From: Aricia agestis
Lineage: Eukaryota; Arthropoda; Insecta; Lepidoptera; Lycaenidae
Direction of reading: 5' to 3'
Assembly (NCBI RefSeq): GCF_905147365.1
Contig: NC_056421.1
Location: forward strand, 12,418,001-12,482,000
Length of the DNA: 64,000 nt
How positions within the stretch are numbered: the stretch's first letter is position 1; every line of letters begins with the position of its first letter. The notes beneath the pieces were generated by a model. The model saw only the letters and a list, made by a program, of their open reading frames with translations. It did not search any database and was not told the origin of the DNA. A program made the translations under genes and the position numbers. Positions 40,590 through 52,415 of this stretch are shown in pieces.

Positions 40590-40885
40590 GCTCAAAGACC
40601 GAAAACGCTCAGTGAGCGAAAAAATGGCTCACAACGCGTTGTGGTCATAGTGAAACGGCCACGACGCGAAATTCGCGTCATGGCCTTTTTCATTAGAAAA
40701 CGGCCATGACGCGATCTAGTAATCACGGAAATACCACAAAGCGAAATTCGTGTCGTGGCTGACGTGCTATTTGACCACAACGCGTTGTGGTAATCGAGAA
40801 AAGCCATGACGCGTTCTGAGCATTTAGAAGCAGCCACGACGCAAATTCGTGTTGTGGCCCATATGAAAACGGCCACGACGCGTTC
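40590..40885. repeat. Array of short palindromes (CACGACGCG type)
   Basis: Seven to eight related palindromes or half-palindromes start at about 40630, 40657, 40695, 40731, 40774, 40803, 40833 and 40869. Perfect examples: CACAACGCGTTGTG (40630-40643) and ACCACAACGCGTTGTGGT (40774-40791). The 94-residue minus-strand open frame is a by-product. Confidence 0.75.
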
Positions 40886-41010
40886 TGAAACCAGGCCAGT
40901 TATGCAGGAGTAATTTTATAGCGCCCAAGTGTGCGCGCAATACACAAGAGCACTCTGGTTTCAATGAAACCAGACCAGTTAAGCAGGAGTAATTTTATGG
41001 TGCCTATTAT
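40886..41010 (-). mobile_element. SINE 3' fragments, tandem
   Basis: GAAACCAGGCCAGTTATGCA and, 78 bp on, GAAACCAGACCAGTTAAGCA, each followed by GGAGTAATTTTATRGYGCC: two copies of the minus-strand SINE 3' part (compare 33363-33440). Confidence 0.65.
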
Positions 41011-41080
41011 TATTAAGTTGACTTTATATTGTGGTAACATAAGTTTTCGATAACATTCCAGGTATTTCTGCGAAAGAACA

Positions 41081-41277
41081 GCGGGGCTAAAATGGTCGCT
41101 TTGAAGAATCATGATATGAATCATAATATGATTCATTTTTCTAAAATTGCAAAATGCAACTCTGCTTGCAATTCGTTTCTGTATTTTTGTATTGATTTGA
41201 CATTTGTCAGTTTGACAGTTTTGACAATTCATTTGCTGAATTGATTGAGAGGTTAAATGTGACCATTTTAGCCCTGC
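41081..41277. mobile_element. MITE family F, copy 2
   Basis: GCGGGGCTAAAATGGTCGCT start; inverted end GCAGGGCTAAAATGGTCACA. The interior ends with TCAGTTTGACAGTTTTGACA and ATTGATTGAGAGG, shared in inverted order with 51560-51826. Confidence 0.8.
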
Positions 41278-42056
41278 AGTTCTCAAAAGTCAATTCATTC
41301 AATGAACAAAACTGAAGCAAAAAACAAAATCTTATTCAGGAGCGTTGCTGTGAATTGTTTAATATTCCAAAGAGTTTTTATTTAAAAATATTATAATATT
41401 CACTCCGTTCTGTTTCAGAGTGCATTCGAGAACAAGTGCTATTGAAGCACCAGCGCTTTTTGTTGTGAGAATATCAATTCCGTAGAACTCAAATCTGACT
41501 GTCGAAAAAAAAAACTTAGCAAGTAAATCAGAATATTACTTACACACGAAGACATGAATGGATAAAGTAACTAACAATTTAGTTAATTTTTCCCTAATAA
41601 TTTGAAGAATTTTCCAACTTACACTTCATTATCTAGCTTATATCTAAATAGAATCCACATATTTTTGATTTCAAATAATTTTCCCGGTCGTAAACATCTG
41701 TCTATTATCTACGTTATGCCAATGTGATAAAATCAAACACTTCGGTATAATAAATCATTTTTTAATTTTTCTCTTCCATATTCTTCACAACGCTATTTAT
41801 TGTTATAGTTATTTTAACAATTTTAACAATTACAGTTTTAGTTCTCCAGAGATATTCGCTCTATGGCTGCTCCAAGAAGAATGCCCCTTCCAAATCAAAA
41901 ATCAAAAATTGACCATATTATTATATTGATCTTTCACCGGAAGCACATTATTTAAATAAAAATATATTTTATTAAATACAGTTACATACATCAGACCGGA
42001 AACACGCCCACAAATTTTCATTTAATTATGAATTGGCATTCTCCTTAGTTAAATAA
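41278..42056. other. No gene seen
   Basis: AT-rich, nothing recognised. Confidence 0.45.
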
Positions 42057-42203
42057 TCTATAATATAAAAATGAGTCGCTGAATGTGTTGCTAAGAGCAA
42101 AACTCGAGAACGGCTGAACGGATTGGGCTAATTTTAGTCTTAAAATAATCGTAGATGTCCAGGAAAGGTTTTTAAGTGACACGAAGTTCACCGGGACAGC
42201 TAG
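42057..42203 (+). mobile_element. Short Helitron
   Basis: A|TCTATAATATAAAAATGAGT start, GAACGGCTGAACGGATTGGG segment and CCGGGACAGCTAG|T end. A diverged relative lies at 53865-53985. Confidence 0.75.
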
Positions 42204-42467
42204 TTACAAATAAAAATAAAAGCCTTAACATTAATATTAAAGCATAACAATAATTTATTAACAATATAAAAATGTAAACTTAAAATTAATTTGACTTCCT
42301 ATAAATTCATCCAATAAATAATATTGATTAATCATAAGATGTAAATATAAAAATAATTTGATTTACTAATAATTAATTAAATAAATAATCTTGAATAACA
42401 ATAATAAAATCACACCTCTCCAAATTGACATTATATAATTATTTTAAATATTCGAAAGTCATTACAC

Positions 42468-42654
42468 TAAGTACTCACATACGGTTTTGCTCGATAGTTT
42501 TACTCCGAATCGAAGGAAATGACATATTTGACATATTTAATTCCATCGAGCCGGCTCGAAGCGAGCCTTCGAGCCATCAGTTTTGGCGGTCCACACGGTG
42601 GTTATTGCTCGATTTTGAGTAAAACTATCGAACAAAACCGTATGTGAGTACTTA
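42468..42654. mobile_element. MITE with ~38-bp inverted ends
   Basis: TAAGTACTCACATACGGTTT followed by TGCTCGATAGTTTTACTC at the left, inverted at the right with one difference in the 38 bp. A second inner palindrome (TCGAGCCGGCTCGA and CTTCGAGCC) sits near 42550. 187 bp. Confidence 0.85.
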
Positions 42655-42666
42655 GCATATACGTAT

Positions 42667-42670
<4 letters not shown>

Positions 42671-42703
<33 letters not shown>
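42671..42703 (+). repeat. Poly(A) tract, 33 bases
   Basis: Uninterrupted run of A beside the MITE. No retroposon body was recognised upstream of it, so its origin is unclear. Confidence 0.8.
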
Positions 42704-42705
<2 letters not shown>

Positions 42706-43849
42706 ATATAATTGTATATCGTAATACGTGTGATTATCTCTGTCTTTATTGATTTTTAACCGACCTTCAAAAGAAGTAGGTTCTTTATTTGGCTGTAATA
42801 TTTTACTCGAATGTCGAAAACAAACAAATCTAACTATTATAATTATGTACTTTGATTATCTTTGCCCTTATTGATTTTTTTTCCATAATAAGGCCTATTT
42901 TCTAAGTTTTAATGGATGATTTTTGTTCATCTTAACTTCTTAATACTCTCAAAGTTAAAATTGGTTTATAAGAATGCTTTTATTTGTTAGATTGTAAACA
43001 TGTAACAAAGAAAAAGCAATGTAAAATTATCCTACATTTGTCATGCACAGTGCTTTTATTCGCCTGTGTTCTAGAAATCTAAAACAATAGGTAAAATACG
43101 TGTTTTATTTTATTCTTGGCACATTTTTATGTGTGGTGTTGTGTGTAATTCATTTGTTGCATAAAATGTATGAATGAAAACGAAATTCATTTTTAATGTG
43201 ATGCATTATCAGCATCAGCAGGCTTAGCATGGCCACCATAGAAACAGTTTGTTTCTACGAAAAATAGGCAAAGTGATAGATTGACAAGGAAATCCGCCAT
43301 TTTGTCACTATAATCAGTCAGTATGTCGATTCTTTCCCGTTTCTAGTTTGTATGTTTCTAGTAGATGTAGTTAAGCGTTTGGTTCCTGTGATATCTCTTT
43401 TCTCGAGTTCGGGTTCTTCGGATAAGTTGAATTTGATAATTTGTACAGCTATGTTAGAAATCAAAAATATACGCTTGAATTATAAACTTCCGCGCGAATG
43501 AGCGGTTTGGCCGCTATTATATAATACCGCGAGATCACAAGCGATTTATTTAAATCCATTTTCCGATTTACCAAATCCAACAGAATATTTTTTTCATAGT
43601 TTGAGTTTTGTACTTCTGAAATATTATGATTTATAGATATGTAACTCGATCGACTAAATTGTATTATATATTTTTTTGTATTTTTCAGTTATTCATGTTA
43701 CCTTGTACGTTTAGCAATATTCCTGTACATACAGGGTGCAATGACTAGCTATACTCATGCATGTATTAAAAAAAGTACCTAGCATCTTTGGTTTAGTGTA
43801 CCTAAGCTATAGTTTTAACTTTTAAGTCAATCATACATTTTGGATAATA
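42704..43849. other. No gene seen
   Basis: AT-rich; no coding or inverted ends recognised. Confidence 0.45.
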
Positions 43850-44423
43850 CATTTTGGATAATGTATTGTATGTTAGAAAGAATTTAACTAAATTTAAAAC
43901 TAATAGTGATAGTCACGGTAGAAACACTAGAAATAGGCACAAGCTGGAAATACCAGTGATCAGACTTAGCAAAATAAGTAAATCTTTTAAAGGTCAATGT
44001 ATACGCCTTTACAATAAAATCCCGGAAAACGTTCAAAATCTATCAATTAATAAATTTAAAAAAGTAATTAAAGAACGTTTGTGTGCCAAAGCCTACTATA
44101 CGGTCAAAGATTTCCTAAACGATAGCACATCTTGGGAGTAGGATGGCTGCTTGCAAGGCTGCTTCTACATTTATTATATGTGACTTACAATTGTGTATTC
44201 ATATTGTATAGATTAAGTTATTTACATTGTAAATTTTATTTTTTTAAAAGACAAATTTTCCACTTTTTTACTAAAAAGTGGCCCCGTGCGAGTTTCTTAC
44301 GCCGGTTCTTCTCGCCGGGTTAGTTCCCGAACCGGTGGTAGGCAACATGTAGTTCAACATTCTGAAAATATTTGATTCAAATTTATTCAGAAATAAAACA
44401 ATTTTTATTTATTTTATTTATTT
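43850..44423 (+). mobile_element. 5'-truncated CR1/jockey-like LINE
   Basis: Only the last ~95 residues of the polymerase protein and the 3' untranslated region remain. The tail (TTTTTATTTATTTTATTT) is simple AT sequence. The 3' region word CTTCTCGCCGGGTTAGTTCC is one I know from lepidopteran LINEs. A second copy lies at 55495-55824. Confidence 0.75.
43855..44141 (+). pseudogene. LINE polymerase C-terminal fragment
   Basis: The reading frame LDNVLYVRKNLTKF...RLYNKIPENVQNLSINKFKK...AYYTVKDFLNDSTSWE ends at TAG (44139-44141). This is the typical C-terminus of lepidopteran CR1/jockey-type reverse transcriptase proteins (LYNxxPxxxxxL, KKxLxxKAYY). No start codon and no RT motifs: 5' truncation. 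Confidence 0.75.
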
Positions 44424-45044
44424 TAATCTTAATCATATACGCGTCTCTCCAAAATTCACTAAATATTATGTTTCGGCACTATAGGTTTATTGTAAAAAAA
44501 TATTACAACATATTGAATTTCTTTTGTATATGACTGGTTGATTCCAAAATAAATGAAAAAAAAATTACTTTGCCTTTGGAATCGTTGAACGCAATTTAAC
44601 TAAAAACTTGGAAGAGACGCGCGTGACACAACATTATACATATTTCCTATAGCATTACTCCTTATTTCAAAGAAATCTTTTCTTTCTACAGTATTACTAT
44701 TGAAAATTCGTATCTTCGAAAATCCTTTACAACTATTCCCTTTAAGCCCGAGGGTCTCTGAATAAAACAATCCTGAATGCATTTTGTAAATGCGAAAAGG
44801 TGAAACGATAAGACTTTAGAACAAGCGATTCCGTTTTACGTACCGCCATAATGGTAAAAACATATCATGTTTACGGCTATTAACTCTTCAAACACGGTAA
44901 AACCACTGAAATAAAAACACGATAGAGTCAACGAAATTTAGCGCGAGTCTTGAATTTGCAAATTGAGTTCGATGAACTTGGACTTTTTAAAAGCTTTTTT
45001 TGTATATTCCTGACTTTAAAGCATAGACGTCATATTCTTGTAAT
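44424..45044. other. No gene seen
   Basis: AT-rich, no recognised repeat. Confidence 0.45.
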
Positions 45045-45430
45045 GCCGAAACCAGCTGCTAGCGGTCATTGGCCCGCTGTCAAAAAACTTGCCATATTTT
45101 GATCGTTTTCTGTACAAACTGCGATTGACAAGAAAGTGACAGATGTTTCTAGTCCAAAGGCGGCATCGTATTTTGCATATTTGGTTAAAAGTAGAACTGC
45201 TTTGAAACAGTAAATTGCTTTGAACTCATAAAAAGTTGCAGATTCAGAATATGAAATTCAATAATCATTTTGAGATTACCATTAGGTTTTCCGGTGAACC
45301 CTTATTCGTCTGTGTCTTTATGAGAGGTATTTTTTCTTAAAGTAACTTTATACAATGCGAGCATTTTTATTTAGCTCCTAGACTAAAAAGGTCAATGATT
45401 GCTACCGCTTCGATTCGCCGAGTACACTAT
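45045..45430. repeat. Interspersed repeat family K, copy 2
   Basis: Parallels 13700-14063 word by word: GCGGTCATTGGCCCGCTG, CAAAAAACTTG, GATCGTTTTCTGTACAAAC, GTTTCTAGTCCAAAG, then CTCCTAGACTAAAAAGGTCA. Confidence 0.55.
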
Positions 45431-46481
45431 AGCGAATAGATATTAAACTCTTGAAGTAAGAACTTCAAAAACCGGTCATTCATATTATTACCGACGTAAC
45501 CTTTAGATTCTCCACTTCGTCAGTTCAACCACATGGTGGTTTATGGCCCGATTGTCAGAACTCCACTCAAACGGAACCATTTAAAACCGACAGACGGTGT
45601 AACTTCACCTATTCAAACTCACTGCGCTCAAGAGACCACTCAACTTAATATTACGCGGTTGTAAAATTTTGTGACTTTTAAAATTTTCGGATTATGGCTA
45701 CGTTAAAAGCGATTGCTGTTCTCCCACGTAATTGAAACATAAATGTGGTTTAAAATTACCTGTACGAAAGCTCGGCTGTGATTAATTTAACATTAATGGA
45801 GTTAAGTTGAAAATATTAATTATCCCTTTTTATTTTTAGGTAACATTTTTAATGTAAGAATAATTTGATTTGAAATAACGTACAATATAAGTACCATTTT
45901 ATACGTGTGTCTCAGTGGGCAGTCCTTTCATTCTCATTGGAGACTCTTTTGATTCTTCTTTCGATCCGAGGGAATAAAAACCGTGGCATGTACATTGTAC
46001 AGTACATATTATAGCCAGGCACAAATGCAATCATTGTGAACATATCGGTCTCATCTGCCACAAAACGGTCATGCATAAGTGCACGGACAAGTTCACTCGA
46101 ATTCCAACAGAAATGTTCTAAAGCCACCATATTCTAAAACTCAATCAAAATTATCACAAAGCCAGCCCCACAAAGGACTGCTGATTAACGTTTCAGAGTT
46201 TCCCGTAACCGTGCCGTTTATATTGAACAAAAGATATTATCTACTGTCCAACTCGTGTCATTGATGTGGAGTTGCAGACTTCAAGTCTTTGCCAAAATGG
46301 TACAGTCCTGCAAGAATTTTTATTAGAAACACTTACGGTTTTACTACAAAAGATTTAAACACCCGTTGAACAGTTGATTAGAGAAAAAATCAGTACAAAA
46401 TGGTCTCCACCAACTGTTCAACAGATGTTTAATCTTTTGTGGTAAGACCATTAGTTTCTTCGACTAAATTTACTGAAATAC
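45431..46481. other. No gene seen
   Basis: Inverted words around 46360-46450 (AAAGATTTAAACACCCGTTG and CAACTGTTCAACAGATGTTT) suggest a small palindromic element. No coding recognised. Confidence 0.4.
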
Positions 46482-46722
46482 AGGTTGTAGCAAAACTAAG
46501 TGATAATACTTTAAGGTGTGTATAACCCCCAAAAGTTTGCTGTGAAAGAAGGAGCGATGGAAGAGAAACTTTTCTTCATCTTTGTATGGAAAAATTCATA
46601 ACGCGCGGGCGTTTGACCATACAAATCACAAAAAAATTTTGCTCTTTCAGCATTAGTTCTTTCACATTGTAAGGAACACATACACAGTACACACCCAAAA
46701 GTACAATCACTTAGTTTTGAGA
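46482..46722. mobile_element. MITE family N, copy 2
   Basis: GTAGCAAAACTAAGTGATAA start and (inverted) CTCAAAACTAAGTGATTGTA end, with internal arms GCTGTGAAAGAAGGAGC and GCATTAGTTCTTTCACA. Confidence 0.7.
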
Positions 46723-48750
46723 CATGTATTAAACAAAATAAAATGGCATAAAATAATGTAATACTTAGTCATTAGATGGAAAGTTTTGTGCCTCGGCGTT
46801 TGAGCTTTAAAACGTAGTATAAAATTGTAAATAGGTAAACGAGAGAGTTTGGCTCCATGTCTTATGTCCAATGTCCATTGTAATTTGTATCTATACAATA
46901 TAACTACTTTTATGGTTAAGATCGCGTACTCGTATTAGTAACTTTATCTTATATCTTTAAACGAGCAATTCTTGTATTAAGTATATAGGGGGTTTCGGGG
47001 GCGATAAATCGATCTAGCTAGGAATCATTTTCAGAAAATGTCTTTTTATTCGTGTTTTATCGATAATCGATAAACTGAAAAATATGACTCTTCCTAACAT
47101 CTATTGGCGAATAATAATACTATTTTGTTTGCAACTAATTGTTTTAACGACCAGCAGATGGTATTATTAAGTAACACAAGTCAATGAGTGTTTGCTATAC
47201 CGAGCAAAGCTCGGTCATCCAGGTACTTTTCCTCTAAAAGCGTGTCAAATCCCTAAAAGTAATTTTCCAATCATTGGCTTGTGTACATCATATAAAACTT
47301 GTTAACAGGTAGCACGCACACCAACAAGCAACATTTTTCGGCCCAACATCAAACGTTCGCATCAAATATTAAAATCACTTTTTTGTTGATCAAATAACCA
47401 CCTAATGAAAAATTTCGCAATTTCGCATTCCGTCAGAATATTTCAGAATACAATTTCATGGATAAAGGGTGGAGGCATTAGTACATTTATCCCGAGATTA
47501 AAATTCCGCATTTATTTCAATTAGACTGAAAGGCGTTTTCTCAAAATTAGCATCGTTTCGCCGGAATAATGGCGGTTGAGGCTCGCGAAGTTTTTTAAAC
47601 ACCCCCCAAGGTGTACAGTTTTTAATTTTTGAGGCGCCTCTCGGATGAAATTTTGTTTATTAGCTCCTCCGGGTGAACTTATTAGTTTGAGCGTCTTGGT
47701 TTTGTATTTTACTGGTCTCATTTAACGTCTGAGATTACGTTCCTTATCCGAATTTTAAAGATTATTAGGTTTCTGAAATCCAACAAAGAGGTAATCATCG
47801 AAGTTTTTTTTGGTAGTATATTATTTTAAAACTCTGATTTAGACATATTTTATGAATATACTTATAAATAATGATATTATTATTTTAATATTTCATGTAT
47901 ATTAAAAAGGCTTTGCCTTATGCATTGCCTTATGCAATTTTAAAACTTTCGCGTCGAAACGATCGCGTCGAAAAATGGTAAGGAAATATTAACGCAAAAA
48001 AATACACTAAAGTATTAACGTAGGTATATGAAATATCCGACTTATTATTATTTAAAGCTTTTACATTTTTTTTTTCATTTTCTTCATATTTTAGCTTTTA
48101 GAAAGAACATTTTAATATCACTTTGCAATATAAAAAAAACGTAAAATACTAAGCTCAAAAGTAGAGATATATATTATTCTGTTAGGTTATACAATACAGC
48201 CTTTTCATGAATGCTAGGATTTCAAAGATACTTAACAGAAAACCTAACAATAAAACATCCCGAACTTTTACACTCGAATCGTTTTAAATAGTTATCCATC
48301 TGAGAATATGGTGGAAATAAAATCGTTTGCTCATTCAGCTGTCACAGAAATACTTGTAATGGAAAAAATATGGCGAATAAGATGCGAGCCGAAAAAGTAT
48401 TACAATTTATTCGGAGAAAGCACAATAATTATTGTGGTCAAATATAAAGGCTTTGCTTGTGGTCTTGCTGGTCTTTGTTTAATTTTTTAATTTTCAACAC
48501 ATACGTGACACCAACATTTTTGTTATGTTTTTATTAATATTATGGTTGTGTTATGTTTTTAAAAATGGGAATAAAGTTTTATTTATTTATTTACAACACA
48601 CTTAGCACAAAATTTTCCTTTAGAAAGTATTCCCCATATTTTCCTCAAAATGACTATTCCAAAGCATACGTCATTTTCGCTTTTAAAACTTTCATGTTCC
48701 GTAATACGACACAGCAAAAATTCGATAAATGCGTAAACGAGTAAAGTGAA
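46723..48750. other. No gene seen
   Basis: Two kilobases of AT-rich DNA. Words near 47205-47225 (CCGAGCAAAGCTCGGTCATC) look like a retroposon end. Open frames of 60-66 residues are unrecognised. Confidence 0.4.
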
Positions 48751-49132
48751 AAAATCGACCAAGTGCGAGTCGAACTCGCGTACGAAGGGTTCCGTACCGA
48801 TACAGAGCAAAAATAGGCTAAAAATGTGTTTTTTATTTGTATGGGAGCCCCCTTTAAATTTTTATTTTATTTTAATATTATTATTAAATATTATAGTGCA
48901 CATATAACATTTCAAGTTCATCACGTTTGATGTATGGGAGCCCCTTTAAATATTAATTTAATTTTGTTTTCAGTATTTGCTGTTATAACGGCAACGGATA
49001 TACACAATCTGTGAAAATTTCAGAAGTCTAGCTAAAGCGTTTCTTGAGATACAGCCTGGAGACAGACAGACGGACAGACAACGAAGTCTTAGTAATAGGG
49101 TCCCATTTTTACCCCTTGGGTACGGAACCCTT
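48751..49132 (-). repeat. Interspersed repeat family G, copy 5
   Basis: Near-complete minus-strand copy between CAAGTGCGAGTCGAACTCGC (left) and CCCCTTGGGTACGGAACCC (right). Confidence 0.7.
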
Positions 49133-49284
49133 AAAATGAATATAATACTGCCCACACATTTCCTCAATCACGTATGGTGAAGAGGGTGTGCTGAGTAGAC
49201 AAGGCCAGGGTATTGTCCCAGGGCCCTGAGAGCGATTCACGATTCCCGTTCGACACGGATTCGGAAACTTTTCCGTGCGGTTAA

Positions 49285-49518
49285 TAGCTATGTCCACACT
49301 ATGCGTTTTCGTCTTCAATTTTCGTCATCTTCTTTCATTCAACTTTCGTTTTCAATAATTATTGAATGCGTCAACGAACGCAACGCCAACATTGTCATTT
49401 TTGAAGTTTTGGATACGGTCAGAGGGCATGCGTCGCGGGCATGCCTCACGTTCGCTGCTGACTGCGCTATAACGCATGCCCTTGACGAACAGAAAAAGGC
49501 ACAGTGTGGACAAAGCTA
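49285..49518. mobile_element. MITE family M, copy 2
   Basis: TAGCTATGTCCACACTATGC start and (inverted) TAGCTTTGTCCACACTGTGC end. Gives the uninterrupted site CAATAATTATTGAATGCG used to define the insertion in copy 1. Confidence 0.88.
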
Positions 49519-49519
49519 T

Positions 49520-49742
49520 TAGCTATGTCCACACTATGCGCTTTCGTCTTTCACTTTTGTCATCTTCTCTCATTCAACGTTCGTTTTGGCGCAATCAATA
49601 ATTGAATGTTTTTGTTTTGAAATTTTTGTTTTTTGGATACGGTCAGAGAGCATGCGTCGCGGGCATGCCTCACGTTCGCTGTTGACTGCGCTATAACTTA
49701 TGCCCTTGACGAACAGAAAAAGGCACAGTGTGGACAAAGCTA
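49520..49742. mobile_element. MITE family M, copy 3, one base from copy 2
   Basis: Same ends and orientation as copy 2, separated by a single T. The open frames of 63-73 residues in both copies are parallel because the sequences are copies. Confidence 0.88.
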
Positions 49743-49973
49743 TTGGTCAATGCCAAGCGCGGCGAGCGTTTATTGGATGTCGCGCGGTGAAGTTTTCGAA
49801 TCCGAGTTGAATTACGCATTGTGAATCAGGCCCCGGTCTTTTATGGGACATAACTAGGCTATAAGAATATTTTAACAATCATATCTCACACAAAAATGCT
49901 GCGATAAGCAACCATTTATATTAAAATTTTAGCTTTAAATATTTAGAGTACTAAAAATTAGTACTAGATGATG

Positions 49974-50171
49974 CACGCAACTCCGTTGCGCCAAAATAAG
50001 TTTATCGCGAGGAAAGCGTATTTTTTTCGGGATAAAACTACCCTATGTCCTTTCCCGGGACTCAAAGTATGTCCATATCAAATTTCAATCAAATCAATTC
50101 AGCGGTTTGAGCGTGAAGAGGTAACAGACTGATAGGGAGTCACATTTTCACATTTATATTATTAGTATGGA
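49974..50171 (-). mobile_element. Helitron (family D, copy 5)
   Basis: Minus strand A|TCCATACTAATAATATAAAT at 50171 to GCATCATCTAG|T at 49974; hairpin GCAACGGAGTTGC near the end. Confidence 0.8.
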
Positions 50172-50278
50172 TAGACGGACGGACGGATGGACAGACAGAC
50201 ACACTTTCGCATTTACAATATTAGTATAGATAGACGGACGGACGGATGGACAGACAGATTTTCGCATTTATTACTATG
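50172..50278 (-). repeat. Tandem repeats of a Helitron 5' end
   Basis: Two further ~55-bp units (AGACGGACGGACGGATGGAC ... TTTCGCATTTA...ATAGA) repeat the Helitron's first bases outside its TC end. Confidence 0.7.
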
Positions 50279-51559
50279 GAATGGATAGGGTAGTAGTTAA
50301 AAGATTCAATCAAGTGAGCAATTTTCAAATTAATTTTCTTTTAACCTCGACTGACGTGAGCGAAATGAGAAAAATATCGAAAGCAAAATCTCACCTCACT
50401 TCGATCAATGTGTTTCGCTGGATCGGAATTTTAATATTAACCCAAGAGCCAGCGACAGTCATACTTTTCTCGTTTGATAAATGCTGATTCGTTTCATAAA
50501 TGTTGAAAGCTTGCCTGTATACCCCTATAGGGGTAAGAACAACCAGCAATGGGGATTGTCCATTTTTTTTTAATTTTGCTCTTTACAAAAACATTTCGAG
50601 GAATAAGGTCAGGGATCGTTTTTCTGTACATAAACGAAAAAAATACCCATTAGTTACTTATATTTTTGAACAAATACGTTTAACCTTTGTTTGACCTTCA
50701 ATAGCGTTAAATTAGCAATAAATTCGACCAACGTTACGTTTCCAACTTTTGGTGAGCTTCTCGTATCAGCTTTCACATAATGAGAACTTACATTTGACGA
50801 ACCAGCCATTATAAATAAGATTGAAAGGAAATTTAAAACATATGCAGAGGTCGATTGGCGGCCGATGATGACGTCAGAGCGAAACTTTAAAATTTATTGA
50901 GAAAAAACTAGCCAATGAATTTCAAAATTATTTAACTTATATTCTTAGAATACTCTATTTTAACGAATAAAAATATAAAAAGTACATGTGATTTTTTTTG
51001 GACAGTGCCCATTATTATAAAAACGAATAACTCTAAGAGGCTTACAACCCACAAGTCCCACAACTTATCTGACGAGTACTCCAGACTCTATCTGTCAGAT
51101 TATTTAATACCAGCGTTTCTACAGTAAAAAAATGTATGTCTAAAAAATTCTTTTGTGCGAGATTTTTTAATATTTTCTTATGTTTGTTACTCTTTGTGTA
51201 TAATTAACTACCGACTTTATACATATTTCTTGTTAGTTTTTCTAAATATATATGTGAAATCTTTAATTGGCCTTCATGTATATGTTCTTCTGTTTATATT
51301 TGTATGTAGCCGTAAATTTTCCGAATTTAATAAAATAAAATAAAATAAGTTGTGGATATCTGGCACTTATTAGTAAGTGGTGAAACATAAGTATTAGACC
51401 TGCAGATGATCTGGCAGTGGGACGCAACTGTCATAATTTTCCGGGAGTAGGAGACGAGATTCCTACAGTTATCCCGAGGAAGTTTAAAAAATTGAGTTGT
51501 ATAGTAACTCAGAACTGGAAACCTCCTAAAGTAGCCGCAACTGAAACTCCATACTAATT
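50279..51559. other. No gene seen
   Basis: Open frames of 62-68 residues are unrecognised. Nothing with inverted ends found. Confidence 0.4.
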
Positions 51560-51826
51560 GCTGAGGGGGTAAAATGGTCACATTTAGCAATTCCTCTCAA
51601 TCAATTCAGCAAATGAGTCAAAACTGTCAAACTGAGAAAATTGTCAAATTAGTACGAATTACTAGATATGAATTGCGAACAGTCTTGCATTTTGCGTTTT
51701 TAAAAGAAATTCATAACGTCATGATGAATCATGACGTACCGTTAAAGTTACTGCCAATAAAATGGTCGCTTTGAGGAATCATATTATGAATAATATGATT
51801 CTTCAAAGCGACCATTTTAGCCCCGC
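51560..51826. mobile_element. MITE family F, copy 3
   Basis: CTGAGGGGGTAAAATGGTCA start and (inverted) GCGGGGCTAAAATGGTCGCT end, with ATTCCTCTCAATCAATTCAG and a nearly perfect inner palindrome around 51764-51810. Confidence 0.8.
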
Positions 51827-52175
51827 TGGTCGTCCTTTCCTCTATACGGAACATAATAATATACAGGCAAACTTTCAGCTTTTATAATATGACGAAAGTC
51901 TGTCTGTGGCTGGCTCTTTGGTAATATACGCTTCTGAATATTTTAATGAAAATGGATGTATTTCAATTTTTAATTTAAACTATAAGTATTTAACTGCAGC
52001 TGACCTTTTATTCGGCCGCTTAAAATCTTGATTGCTTTCTTCGACTCGCGTGAAATTTCATCGCCCTTGTTTTGAATAAGGTGTTGAATTGTAAGTCCAA
52101 ACTCTATGAATAATTAATTTTTATCAAAACTGAAATATTTTTATGATTAATGATTAAATTACAATTTTATATACT

Positions 52176-52415
52176 TAATACGAGGTTTTGCCCGCGGCTT
52201 CGATCGCGTTAGAAGTATTATTATATACAAACTTTCATCCCCTATTTTTAACCCCTTGGAGGTAGAATTGATCAAAATACTTTCTTAGCGGATGCCTACG
52301 TCATAATGTCTACCTGCATGCCAAATTTCAGCGCGATCGGCCCAGTGGTTTGGGCTGTGCGTTGATAGATCACCATGTCAGTCAGTCACCTTTGAGTTTT
52401 ATATAATTATATAGA
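52176..52415 (-). mobile_element. Helitron (family H, copy 2)
   Basis: Minus strand A|TCTATATAATTATATAAAAC at 52415, then CTGACTGACATGGTGATCTA, to a GC-rich hairpin (CGAAGCCGCGGGCAAAACC). The CTAG end is altered. Matches 1-138. Confidence 0.7.

Noticed and set aside
40592..40876. 94-residue minus-strand open frame
   Set aside because: Generated by the array of short palindromes.
49301..49824. Two related open frames suggesting a small gene family
   Set aside because: They lie in two copies of the same MITE, so similarity reflects transposon copies rather than genes.
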